A DNA stretch of 64,000 nucleotides from Candidatus Nanopelagicales bacterium (GTDB taxonomy: Bacteria; Actinomycetota; Actinomycetes; S36-B12), in assembly GCA_018402075.1 (NCBI GenBank), contig JAGYJP010000001.1, positions 496,001 through 560,000 on the forward strand, read 5' to 3'. The translations under genes and the position numbers were made by a program. Position 1 is the stretch's first letter; the number at the start of each line of letters is the position of its first letter. This document shows positions 36,135 through 44,203 of this stretch, piece after piece. The notes below the pieces were generated by a model. The model was not told where the DNA came from. It ran no database searches and saw only the letters and a program-made list of their open reading frames with translations.

Positions 36135-37895
36135 GTGTCCATCCAAATGAAGGCAGCCGTAGCGCACGGAGTCAATCAACGAATAGTGGTTGAGGAGGTG
36201 GAGATCGGCGACCCCCGTCAGGGTGAACTCTTGGTGAAAATTGTGGCCAGTGGACTGTGCGCATCAGATATGAATGCACTAGATGGCAAACGCAATCTGG
36301 TGCCTTTCCCTGCGATATTGGGACACGAAGCAGCAGGTGTTGTCATGAGCACCGGTCCCGGTGTCACGGACTTTGCCCCCGGCGATCACGTGATCATGTC
36401 CATCGTGCCTTCATGCGGTTCGTGCAAATTCTGCACAATGGGCAAGCCCAACTTTTGTGTCACTGCAGGCAACGCAATGGGTGCAGGTGGCCTTTTTGAT
36501 AGAGAATCGGTGCTGACTCTTAACGGTGAACGCCTAAATCATTTTCTCTGTGTGTCTTCTTTTGCCGAGTATGCGGTTGTCCCAGCATCAGGTGCCGTCA
36601 AAGTTCCCAAAGAGATGCCGCTGGACCGGGCGGCCCTTATTTCATGTGCAGTACTCACCGGGTACGGCGCTGTGACTAATACGGCAAAGGTGACAGCGGG
36701 TTCACGCGTTGCGGTGTTCGGGTGCGGTGGTGTTGGCCTCAACATCATTCAGGGTGCACGAATTGCTGGTGCCAAGGAAATCGTGGCAATTGATATCTCC
36801 ACCGAGAAACTAGACCTGGCAAAGAAGGTTGGTGCAACTCACGGAATTAATGCGCAGGGTGGGAATCCGGTGAAGGCTGTCCGTGAATATATGGATGGCG
36901 CAGACTTCGTATTCGATGCCACCGGACGCGAGGACACGGTAAGCCAAGCCTGGCTCACCGTTGATCCATTTGGCAGCCTGACCCTGGTCGGTCTAATGAA
37001 GAGCGGAACGTTTCCGGGCTCTTACCGGTATCGAGCATTGGCAGGCCTTGATACTGCGTTATGGGATATGTACGGCAAAGCCCAAGGTAAGCCGGTGGTT
37101 GAACTCCTTGGCGGCACCCCCAGACCGTTGCGGGCTTATGCATCCTCCATGCGGCGGGACATCAGTCCACGGGCAGAGGCCGAAAGACTTGTGCGCCTTA
37201 GGGACACATACGGATTCACCGCCTTCAAGTGGCGAGTGGGAGCAGAGTGCGGCCGCGATATTGACGAGTGGCCAGGGCGCACAGAAGAAGTTATTCCGGT
37301 GGTGAGTAACACCTTAGGCGACAAAGTCGACAAACTAGTTGATGGAAATTCAGGTTTCACAACGCAACGCGCCATTGACGTGGGTCACGTTCTTGAAGCT
37401 AACGGCATTGGTCACTTTGAAGAACCGTGCCCCTACTGGGAACTTGATCAGACCAAGGAAGTCACCGATGCGCTCTCACTTGATGTCACCGGTGGCGAAC
37501 AAGATTGGGATCTTCGTTTGTGGCGCGAAATGATTAATAAACATGTTGTGGACATTGTGCAGCCAGACATCATGTACATGGGTGGGCTCACTCGAACACT
37601 TGAAGTTGCCAAAATGGCTGAAACTGTTGGTATGCCAGTCACCCCGCATAGCGCAAATCTTTCCCTCGTCACAATTTGTACCATGCATATGTTGGGTGCT
37701 ATTCCTAATGCCGGCAAGTACTTGGAATTCTCTATTGAAGGCCTTGATTACTACCCGTGGCAAGAGAATCTCTTTCTCGGTAATCCATTCGCCATCACTG
37801 ACGGCCACGCTCAAATTCCCGAAGGCCCCGGCTGGGGCGTTGATATAAATCCGGAATGGCTAGCAGGCTCAGATCGCATGGAGCAAACTCTTTAG
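36135..37895 (+). CDS. Chimera of Zn alcohol dehydrogenase (N-terminal) and enolase-superfamily enzyme (C-terminal)
   Basis: This single 586-residue frame joins two incomplete enzymes. Residues 1 to about 295 are a zinc-dependent MDR alcohol dehydrogenase with GLCASDM, GHEAAG, the structural-zinc cysteines [15 protein letters not shown] and the NAD fold [14 protein letters not shown], but without its last about 80 residues. From about residue 300 ([15 protein letters not shown]) it is a mandelate racemase/muconate-type barrel with [21 protein letters not shown] and catalytic His [10 protein letters not shown], lacking the N-terminal capping domain. The barrel KxK motif reads KWR. An in-frame deletion fusion is the likely origin. 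GTG 36135 has a GAGAAAGG ribosome site. Confidence 0.8.
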   Translation: MSIQMKAAVAHGVNQRIVVEEVEIGDPRQGELLVKIVASGLCASDMNALDGKRNLVPFPAILGHEAAGVVMSTGPGVTDFAPGDHVIMSIVPSCGSCKFCTMGKPNFCVTAGNAMGAGGLFDRESVLTLNGERLNHFLCVSSFAEYAVVPASGAVKVPKEMPLDRAALISCAVLTGYGAVTNTAKVTAGSRVAVFGCGGVGLNIIQGARIAGAKEIVAIDISTEKLDLAKKVGATHGINAQGGNPVKAVREYMDGADFVFDATGREDTVSQAWLTVDPFGSLTLVGLMKSGTFPGSYRYRALAGLDTALWDMYGKAQGKPVVELLGGTPRPLRAYASSMRRDISPRAEAERLVRLRDTYGFTAFKWRVGAECGRDIDEWPGRTEEVIPVVSNTLGDKVDKLVDGNSGFTTQRAIDVGHVLEANGIGHFEEPCPYWELDQTKEVTDALSLDVTGGEQDWDLRLWREMINKHVVDIVQPDIMYMGGLTRTLEVAKMAETVGMPVTPHSANLSLVTICTMHMLGAIPNAGKYLEFSIEGLDYYPWQENLFLGNPFAITDGHAQIPEGPGWGVDINPEWLAGSDRMEQTL

Positions 37896-37904
37896 ACTCA
37901 TGCA

Positions 37905-38798
37905 ATGCTCTCTTTAGAAAGCCTTGCTGCGCTTTATGAACAATATGCTGACCTTTCGCACATTGACGTCGGCCCAATAGTTGTTGGGGATCGAGAGTTT
38001 TCGTCACAAGGTTCGCCAGTGATCATGGGAACGGTGAACCTGTCGCGAGACTCCACCTATCGGGAAAGTGTTGCAATTAGCTCTAATGCTGCAATTCGTA
38101 AGGCGACGGTGATGGCTGCTCAGGGAGCCCATCTTGTTGATATCGGTGCTGAATCAAGTACCGCTAAGGCTTTACGAGTGCCAGCAAAGGACCAGGCGAA
38201 AGTTCTTGTCCCCATCATTGAAGAACTCACCGACAAGGGAATCTCAATCTCTGCAGAGACCTACGAACCCATGGTGGTCAAAGCATGTCTTGATGCGGGC
38301 GCCAAGGTTTTGAATTTCACAGGTACAGCCCACCAAGAAGAAATTCTGGAAATGGTGGGGGCTGCGCACGCGAGTGTGATTTTGTGTTACGTGGGTGGAG
38401 CTAATGTCCGTGAAATTACCGACCTCGAAATCGATCAGGATCCCATTCCAGGGTTGCTGGACTACTTTGCCGAGCGGATTGAACTTGCCCAGAAATGCGG
38501 AGTCACCAACATCATCATTGATCCGGGCATGGGCTTCTACTATGGGAATTTGGTCAACCCAGAGATTCGCGTGAGACACCAAACGAAGGTAATCCTGAAT
38601 TCATTTCGCTTGCGCCAACTTGGATACCCAATATGCCAGGCCCTCCCCCACGCTTTTGATCTTTTTGAGGATGAATTTCGCACGGCCGAAGGATTCTTTG
38701 CATTTGTTGCCAGCTTAGGTGGCGTGAATCTGATGCGAACCCATGAAGTGGCGCGGGTAAATGCCGTTCTCCACGCTATTAGCTCATTAAGCGTCTGA
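37905..38798 (+). CDS. Dihydropteroate synthase-like pterin-binding barrel protein
   Basis: This 297-residue TIM-barrel protein resembles FolP: IMGTVNLSRDST (in place of NVTPDSF), VDIGAESST (in place of DIGGESTRP), SAETYEP, NFTGTA, and IDPGMGFYYG. Several signature positions differ, so synthesis of dihydropteroate is doubtful. It follows the chimera by 9 nt in an IclR-linked cluster. A pterin-dependent one-carbon transfer or another barrel function is possible. Confidence 0.7.
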   Translation: MLSLESLAALYEQYADLSHIDVGPIVVGDREFSSQGSPVIMGTVNLSRDSTYRESVAISSNAAIRKATVMAAQGAHLVDIGAESSTAKALRVPAKDQAKVLVPIIEELTDKGISISAETYEPMVVKACLDAGAKVLNFTGTAHQEEILEMVGAAHASVILCYVGGANVREITDLEIDQDPIPGLLDYFAERIELAQKCGVTNIIIDPGMGFYYGNLVNPEIRVRHQTKVILNSFRLRQLGYPICQALPHAFDLFEDEFRTAEGFFAFVASLGGVNLMRTHEVARVNAVLHAISSLSV

Positions 38799-38814
38799 CA
38801 TCAATTGATCGTTA

Positions 38815-39355
38815 CTCACACTACCTAATCCAAATAAACCCTGCAGTTTTTGCGTCTGCAGCGCAGGCTGCTGAGGGTCAAAACTCACTTGCCACCGTTC
38901 TCAAGGTGGGCCAGTCCAAGTTCGATCGTGATTTTACTGATTTTGATATCTTGACTTGCGCCGCCGAAACCGTTTTGGACGCAAACCCAGATAGCAAAGT
39001 GAAGCCTCTTGCGGATGGCAGCGTAGCTCTCACCGTCTTTGCCCCCAAGGACAAAGCGTTCATGAACCTTGCATCAGCACTGATAGGCAAGAAGTTCAAG
39101 ACTGAAGCCGCAGCATTCAAGGCTGTTGCTGGACTTGGTGTCGACACGGTGGAGCAGGTGCTGCTCTAGCACGTTGTTCCAGGTGCGCCGATTCCTTCCC
39201 AAGATGCCTTGAAGGCAAATGGTGCCAAACTTAAGAGTGCAGTGGACGGCAAGACAATCGGCGTACCTGTAACAAGCAAGTTGCCCACGGAATTGACGGT
39301 GTACTTCTTCCCTTTGCACCGTAAGTCAAGCCACATCATGTGTGAAGCCCCCGCG
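38815..39355 (+). pseudogene. Fasciclin (FAS1) domain gene, 5'-truncated with in-frame amber stop
   Basis: One continuous frame reads PAVFASAAQAAEGQ (the end of a signal peptide without its start), then a FAS1 domain (VLTVFAPKDKAF-like region seen as VALTVFAPKDKAF, VDTVEQVLL). A TAG stop at 39167-39169 replaces the Tyr expected in the LLYHVVPG motif; the frame continues as HVVPGAPIPSQDALKANG and is cut before the usual FAS1 end. No start codon or promoter is visible. It is a decayed secreted adhesion-type protein. Confidence 0.82.
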
Positions 39356-39381
39356 TAACGGGGGCTTCACACATGATGTGG
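39331..39381. terminator. Perfect 23-bp hairpin after the fasciclin pseudogene
   Basis: CCACATCATGTGTGAAGCCC (continuing CCG) at 39331-39353 is perfectly complementary to 39359-39381 around the loop CGTAA. A T tract is absent on both sides. It separates the pseudogene from a convergent gene and may terminate transcription in both directions. Confidence 0.7.
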
Positions 39382-39391
39382 GCCAGATTAT

Positions 39392-39856
39392 TCATAAAGA
39401 CCCGTATGGAATATTGCGCAAGTGCAGCGCTTGAGATACGTCAAGCACTAGCAGAAAAACTCCCTGGACAACTACTGCAATTCCATCGCCAGGTCCCATA
39501 CGCAATGAGGACTTACCTTTTCTGTGACGTTTAACTATTTCAATCCCACCAGCAATGTAGCCAACGTCCGCAACCGCATTAATCAACAGAATCTTGCGCA
39601 ACTTTCGCATTTGCTTATAAGTCGCTTCCCCAGAGAGCGCCCCACGCCTTCTCTGGGACGCATACCCAGCGCCAGCAATGGCTGCGTCAACTGCCCCCCA
39701 CGCCGCGGTCTGCCTGCCAAATGAAGCCAAGTGCGTATGACCAAACTTGTGACCTGTCAATGCAATTGACGTTCCAATGACCACGCTTGCTACTGACCAA
39801 TTGACCAAACTTGTTGTCAGGGTTTTTTCGACTACCTCAAGGCGCTGGTTGCTCAT
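39392..39856 (-). CDS. Unrecognised four-helix membrane protein
   Basis: This 154-residue protein has hydrophobic segments at NWSVASVVIGTSIALTG, AAWGAVDAAIAGAGYA, ILLINAVADVGYIAGGIE and GIAVVVQGVFLLVLDVSQALH, with a basic loop (RRRGALSGEATYKQMRKLRK) between helices 2 and 3. It begins 2 nt after the DUF5302 gene stop. I do not recognise a characterised family. Confidence 0.7.
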   Translation of the reverse strand: MSNQRLEVVEKTLTTSLVNWSVASVVIGTSIALTGHKFGHTHLASFGRQTAAWGAVDAAIAGAGYASQRRRGALSGEATYKQMRKLRKILLINAVADVGYIAGGIEIVKRHRKGKSSLRMGPGDGIAVVVQGVFLLVLDVSQALHLRNIPYGSL

Positions 39857-39858
39857 TC

Positions 39859-40026
39859 TCACCCTGATTTACGGCGGAATTCGCGCTTGCCGCCTTCGCG
39901 GTCAGCATGTTCATGAGCATTGCTCTCGGTGGGTGCAGTGCCGTGTGGAGTGCTTTTTGCTGATTTCTGCTTCTTGGCCTCAAGTGCCTGGCGCATGCGT
40001 TCTTTGATGTCATCGTTGTCAGCCAT
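39859..40026 (-). CDS. DUF5302 family small protein
   Basis: This 55-residue protein, MADNDDIKERMRQALEAKK to GKREFRRKSG, matches DUF5302: a short helix, a His-containing polar linker and the conserved terminal REFRRKSG. The longer upstream frame has no homology, and AACACT ends 6 nt before this start. Function unknown. Confidence 0.8.
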   Translation of the reverse strand: MADNDDIKERMRQALEAKKQKSAKSTPHGTAPTESNAHEHADREGGKREFRRKSG

Positions 40027-40220
40027 GACTACAGTGTTGCACCTGTGACATGCATTAAGCGTGTCCGCCCTCAATTTACTCAGGCCCAGTCCTTCTCTGA
40101 TTGGTATTGATCGGGAAGCAGACTGATGATGGCTGACTATTGCCGATAACGAGTGTGCAGCCTTGGTTTGGGGTCGAGCTGTCGGTTTGTTTACCGCAGG
40201 ATGTGAGCTCTGCTCATCAG

Positions 40221-41234
40221 TCAAGGCCCATGCTCCGTCAGCGGTGCAGAAAGCCAGTGAGCGAGGGCTTTTCCGCTGGCGTGGAGTTCACTCGGGGTGG
40301 ATGCCACCCAGATGTGAGAAAGCCCAAGAGCGGAGCTTTCTGCAGCGTCGAGAGCGGTTGATCCGACAACCGCAAGGACCGGCCGGTCGGAAACGCGCCG
40401 GGCTGCGACACCCACAATTTTCCCCAGAAATGACTGCGAATCGAGCCTTCCTTCGCCGAGCACAACCGCATCCGCCGCGCTGGCAAGTTCATCAAACCCA
40501 ACGCGATTGAGCACGGAATCTGCACCCGACAATAAATCTGCACCTATTGCGGCCCACAAGGCGCCAGAAAGTCCGCCGGCTGCCCCGGTTTTCGCGATGC
40601 CTCTTGGGTCTCGCCCGTACCGTTGTACATAAAGATCTGCGACATGATCGAGTCGATCATTGAGAAGATCAACAGTTACCGGATCGGCTCCTTTTTGCGG
40701 GGCAAAAACTTTGGCAGCGTCGTCAAATTTCACGGTGACGTCAGACAACACTTCAATGGTGATGCCCGCTAATGCTTTTTCGTGGCCTTCGAGTGCATCA
40801 ATTGCACCTTGCCCGCCATCTGTTGTCGCACTACCGCCAGTGGCCACGATGATCTTTTCCGCACCAAATGCGGCTGCTGTAACAATAAGTTCCCCAACAC
40901 CCACCGTTGACGCACGAAGCGCATCAGTCGGATTGACCCCACTCAAATGCAGCCCACAAGCCTGGGCAACTTCAATGATCGCCACTCGTTGATCAGGTAC
41001 CCAACCCCAGCGGGCAATTACTTTCTGACCTAGGGGGCCGTGTACGGATTGAAAGCGTTCCTGGCCATTGAGGGCCAGCAGAAGCACGTCAAGGGTGCCT
41101 TCACCACCGTCAGCCAACGGGCACTCAATTGCCGTTAACCCTGTCTCTCGAATACCCCTCGAAACGTATTGGGCCACCTGAATTGATGAGAATGTTCCTT
41201 TAAATGAATCTGGTGCAACAAGAATTGTGGTCAC
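40221..41234 (-). CDS. Glycerate kinase
   Basis: This 337-residue kinase phosphorylates glycerate. The start ILVAPDSFKGTFSS, PLADGGEGTLDVLL, VATGGSATTDGGQG and GLSGALWAAIG are typical of the GlxK/GarK family. It is somewhat shorter than the usual 370-380 residues. The gene starts 12 nt after the 2-hydroxyacid dehydrogenase, so the pair may convert hydroxypyruvate or a related acid to phosphoglycerate. Confidence 0.93.
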   Translation of the reverse strand: MTTILVAPDSFKGTFSSIQVAQYVSRGIRETGLTAIECPLADGGEGTLDVLLLALNGQERFQSVHGPLGQKVIARWGWVPDQRVAIIEVAQACGLHLSGVNPTDALRASTVGVGELIVTAAAFGAEKIIVATGGSATTDGGQGAIDALEGHEKALAGITIEVLSDVTVKFDDAAKVFAPQKGADPVTVDLLNDRLDHVADLYVQRYGRDPRGIAKTGAAGGLSGALWAAIGADLLSGADSVLNRVGFDELASAADAVVLGEGRLDSQSFLGKIVGVAARRVSDRPVLAVVGSTALDAAESSALGLSHIWVASTPSELHASGKALAHWLSAPLTEHGP

Positions 41235-41246
41235 AAGCTTTAGTTT

Positions 41247-42107
41247 CTATCGCTGCACTACATGTGCAAGCGGGTCTCCACTGCGCCAGCGACCGATTTG
41301 CTTTTCAACTAAAGCTCTAGCTCGGGGCAGAAAGGCGGAAGTGTTACCGCCGACGTGAGGGCTAATCAGGATGCCGGGCATTCGCCACAATGGGTGCTGC
41401 GGTGGTAGTGGCTCTGGATCCGTTACATCAAGTGCGGCACGGATGCGCCCCAGTTGCACATGGTGCATCAAAGCCTGAGTGTCCACTACGCCACCTCTAG
41501 CCACGTTGACCAGTAAAGCGCCATCACGCATTCGGGATAGAAATGAGTCATCAACTAATCCTGATGTGTGCACGTCCAGCGGCACCGCCAAAATGACAAT
41601 ATCTGCCGCCGGTAGCAACGTGGAAAGATCCGAAATGGAAACAACACCCGGTCTTTGTGATCTGGCGACAAGGATCACCTCGGCCTCAAACGGCGCCAGG
41701 CGATTCGCAATCGCCTGGCCAACTCCACCAGCACCCACTATCACAACTCTTTGGTCAACAAGTGACGTCCGACGGCCATGCACCCAATCACCTTGGGGCA
41801 TCGCTCGAGCAAAATCATCAATTCCTCGCAAGGATGCTAAGACAAGCCCAACGGCAAGTTCGGCAGTGCTAGCGTCGTGTACACCCACCGCATTGCACAG
41901 CATCACGTGGTCAGGAACGTACTCCAAAGCTGCATCAAAGCCCACGGTCAGAAGTTGAACGACCTCAAGGTTTGACATCTGTGCAATAAGTTCAAAGCTA
42001 TCTCGCGAACCCATATATTGAGGAACATAAAAGCCCACTTGCGAGAGATCCGCAGGACGATCCGAGTGGCCAAGTTGCAACTCATCGGGTAGCAGAACAG
42101 ACAACAT
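41247..42107 (-). CDS. D-2-hydroxyacid dehydrogenase (glyoxylate/hydroxypyruvate reductase-like)
   Basis: This 286-residue enzyme has the NAD fold VVIVGAGGVGQAIANRL and catalytic Arg, Glu and His in VNVARGGVVD, DVTDPEPLPP and SPHVGGNTSAF. TAGGCT (42114-42119) ends 6 nt before the start (leaderless). It forms a two-gene operon with glycerate kinase, pointing to hydroxypyruvate or glyoxylate reduction. Confidence 0.88.
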   Translation of the reverse strand: MLSVLLPDELQLGHSDRPADLSQVGFYVPQYMGSRDSFELIAQMSNLEVVQLLTVGFDAALEYVPDHVMLCNAVGVHDASTAELAVGLVLASLRGIDDFARAMPQGDWVHGRRTSLVDQRVVIVGAGGVGQAIANRLAPFEAEVILVARSQRPGVVSISDLSTLLPAADIVILAVPLDVHTSGLVDDSFLSRMRDGALLVNVARGGVVDTQALMHHVQLGRIRAALDVTDPEPLPPQHPLWRMPGILISPHVGGNTSAFLPRARALVEKQIGRWRSGDPLAHVVQR

Positions 42108-42217
42108 AGGTGGAGCCTACATTTTCATTCCTGTGCGAAGGGCTTCACCAGCATGGCGCCAGCGCCCAGATACGAAGCACCTCACCCACTCACGGTCGGT
42201 GAGGGGTAGGGCTGATG

Positions 42218-42235
42218 GTGGAGGTGCCGGGAATC
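42218..42235. repeat. Attachment-site copy of the ssrA 3' end (distal island end)
   Basis: GTGGAGGTGCCGGGAATC is identical to 51785-51802, which is the 3' acceptor/T-arm end of the tmRNA gene. An isolated copy in an intergenic region is the expected far att site of an element integrated in ssrA. The rest of 42108-42357 holds no gene; a weak CCTCACC/GGTGAGG hairpin lies at 42179-42203. Confidence 0.85.
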
Positions 42236-42357
42236 CACAAATACACCTTTTTATGAGGGACTGTCAGGCTTTCGCGTCACATTCGAACACGACATTACTA
42301 CAGGAGATTGCCCCACAACGCATGCTTACACTCCATCGCTGACCTTTGACATCGTCT

Positions 42358-43266
42358 TTATGCCTGTCGTGTTTCCCACGTGGCTTCGATCGGATTCCAT
42401 TCAGCGCCTGGAGCTAAGCCATCAATGACTGGGTCAATGAAGGTGATGATCGAAGCGAGTACGGGCGCAAACTCCTGCGGTAAGTCGAAAAGTGACCAGC
42501 GCATGCGCCATGAAGTCCACTTGTCCTGTGCCACAGCCGGATAGCCCGCCAGCGCATCACGTAGTGGGATCAGCGTTGCGTTTCGGTGCGCGGCGACGGT
42601 GTCGATCGCGCGTCGAAGCTCTGTTCCTTCGATGGGGTAGCGGCGTCGGAGGGTCCAGATGTCACCGAAGTCTCGCCATCGAGTGTTGGTGTCGCCGCGT
42701 TGGATGGCAGTGACGGACTTCTCTGCGTAGACCATGGCCAGTGGATAGCCGGCCAACTTGATCGCCTCACCGCCAAGGAGTCGGGGCACGTGGACGATGC
42801 AAGGTGCTGGCCAGATTGGGTCGCCGATGTTCACATCGACATGAAACTTCACTCTCGCCTTCGCGATTCTCGCGCTTACTTTGACCCGGACACCGGCGTA
42901 CTCATCATCTTCGCGAATCACCTGCGACGTTGCCGATGCGGTGTCGAATTCAATCCCATCGTCAAATGACGGTGCGCCGGCGATGATCTCGCGCACTGTT
43001 TGCAGGACCGATGAGGCATCGTTGCTCATATTTAATCCAGCAAGGTCCACATCGCGCGTGGGGCGTCGGGCATCTAGTGCTGCCAGCAGTACGCCACCTT
43101 TGAGAACGAATCGATCGCGCACAGCGCTGGCAGCGAGACGAGCTAGGAAACCCTCCAGTACATACAACTGAAGAACCTCGTCAGTGTTACGGCCTAAAAC
43201 TCGCGCCTGCCGTTGCAGCGCCACATATGCCGCACCGGCAGGAGTCTCACCAGAGACCGGGCTCAC
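42358..43266 (-). CDS. AbiEii/DUF1814-family nucleotidyltransferase toxin
   Basis: This 302-residue protein has the nucleotidyltransferase core LKGGVLLAALDARRPTRDVDLAG (GG and DxD motifs), then VDVNIGDPI and TRWRDFGDIW, as in AbiEii and MenT toxins that modify tRNA or other targets with nucleotides. It overlaps the antitoxin stop by 4 bp, in the usual antitoxin-toxin order. In phage abortive infection the pair blocks growth of infected cells. Confidence 0.87.
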   Translation of the reverse strand: MSPVSGETPAGAAYVALQRQARVLGRNTDEVLQLYVLEGFLARLAASAVRDRFVLKGGVLLAALDARRPTRDVDLAGLNMSNDASSVLQTVREIIAGAPSFDDGIEFDTASATSQVIREDDEYAGVRVKVSARIAKARVKFHVDVNIGDPIWPAPCIVHVPRLLGGEAIKLAGYPLAMVYAEKSVTAIQRGDTNTRWRDFGDIWTLRRRYPIEGTELRRAIDTVAAHRNATLIPLRDALAGYPAVAQDKWTSWRMRWSLFDLPQEFAPVLASIITFIDPVIDGLAPGAEWNPIEATWETRQA

Positions 43267-43844
43267 AGCAAGATCTCCAAGGCTTGGCGAAGTGAAGGTA
43301 ACGCAGGCGGAAACGACTTGGCAACCTGAAGCAACACCGATGGCTGGCCCCCTGATCGCAGCCAGCGTTTCAGCGCCTCTACCGCTAGGTCTGCACCTTC
43401 GCGGTGCCGCATTCGAAAGGCATCTACGATGCTGCGCTCTGCGCAGTACTCTCCGATCTCAATACCGCCTTCAAGTTCGATTATTTCTCGGCCAATGTCG
43501 AACGTCGCCGGATCGAAATGCCGCCAGCGAACTCGGGTCTGTGTGAGTGGAGCCCAGGCCCCGCGCGGGATCGCGACATCCCACTCGCCGGGGATCTCGT
43601 CGGTCAGGTCATGTCGAGATAGTGCCGTGCGCAGACACAGTGTGGCCCGCGGAGCCCGGCGGGTAATCTCAATCAACTCCTCATCGCCCATCTGACCAGC
43701 CTGTCGATATACCCCGCGCGCGAGGCGCTCGATCTGACCTTGGCTCACCAGACGGCGGAACTGTCGCTCTCCGACAATCTGGGACCCTTGGGTATAACCG
43801 AACACCGCAGGTAGTGCGCGAAGCAGTGACGTATCGATGCTCAC
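43263..43844 (-). CDS. AbiEi-family antitoxin
   Basis: This 193-residue protein starts at GTG 43844 (SIDTSLLRALPAVFGYTQG), with a GAAGGTGG ribosome site. The N-terminal winged helix (RQFRRLVSQGQIERLARGVYRQ) is typical of AbiEi, which binds DNA and represses its own operon. The C-terminal domain (EYCAERSIVDAFRMRHREG) is the antitoxin part. It is translationally coupled to the toxin. Confidence 0.87.
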   Translation of the reverse strand: MSIDTSLLRALPAVFGYTQGSQIVGERQFRRLVSQGQIERLARGVYRQAGQMGDEELIEITRRAPRATLCLRTALSRHDLTDEIPGEWDVAIPRGAWAPLTQTRVRWRHFDPATFDIGREIIELEGGIEIGEYCAERSIVDAFRMRHREGADLAVEALKRWLRSGGQPSVLLQVAKSFPPALPSLRQALEILL

Positions 43845-44203
43845 GCTACCACCTTCGTAGGTATTCCTTAATAGCCCTACCGCTAGCATAAAGGTTCACC
43901 TACGCTTTGTCCAGTAAGCCATTACCCAGTTACACACCTTGGCTAGGTCATACCCTTCTTCGCTTCATGCGCAACTCTCTTCTTGTCCCAAAGCGAGAGG
44001 AAACAGGGCTGTGTGGGTGGAAGCTGCAAACTTGCAACCCCATCGCCCAAAATATTTCGACTGAACATCGCCTTGGGCGCAATTTAAGCGGCTGGAACTA
44101 ATCAATTTGAAAGTAGCAATCAAGAATTGTGAATATTGCCGGTCAAGAAACGTGTATTATGTTATTTGAAACTTGTGATTCTTGTAATTTAAGAGGAGTT
44201 GTC
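43845..44203. other. Intergenic leader between the AbiE pair and the ATPase gene
   Basis: No gene is seen in these 359 bp. The right half is AT-rich. An inverted pair CAAGAAT (44121-44127) and ATTCTTG (44178-44184), a TATTAT hexamer (44155-44160) and the ribosome site GAGGAG (44193-44198) probably make up the control region of the ATPase gene. Confidence 0.5.

Noticed and set aside
39167..39169. TAG in the fasciclin gene as recoding (pyrrolysine-like) site
   Set aside because: The gene also lacks its start and C-terminal end, so ordinary decay explains the stop.
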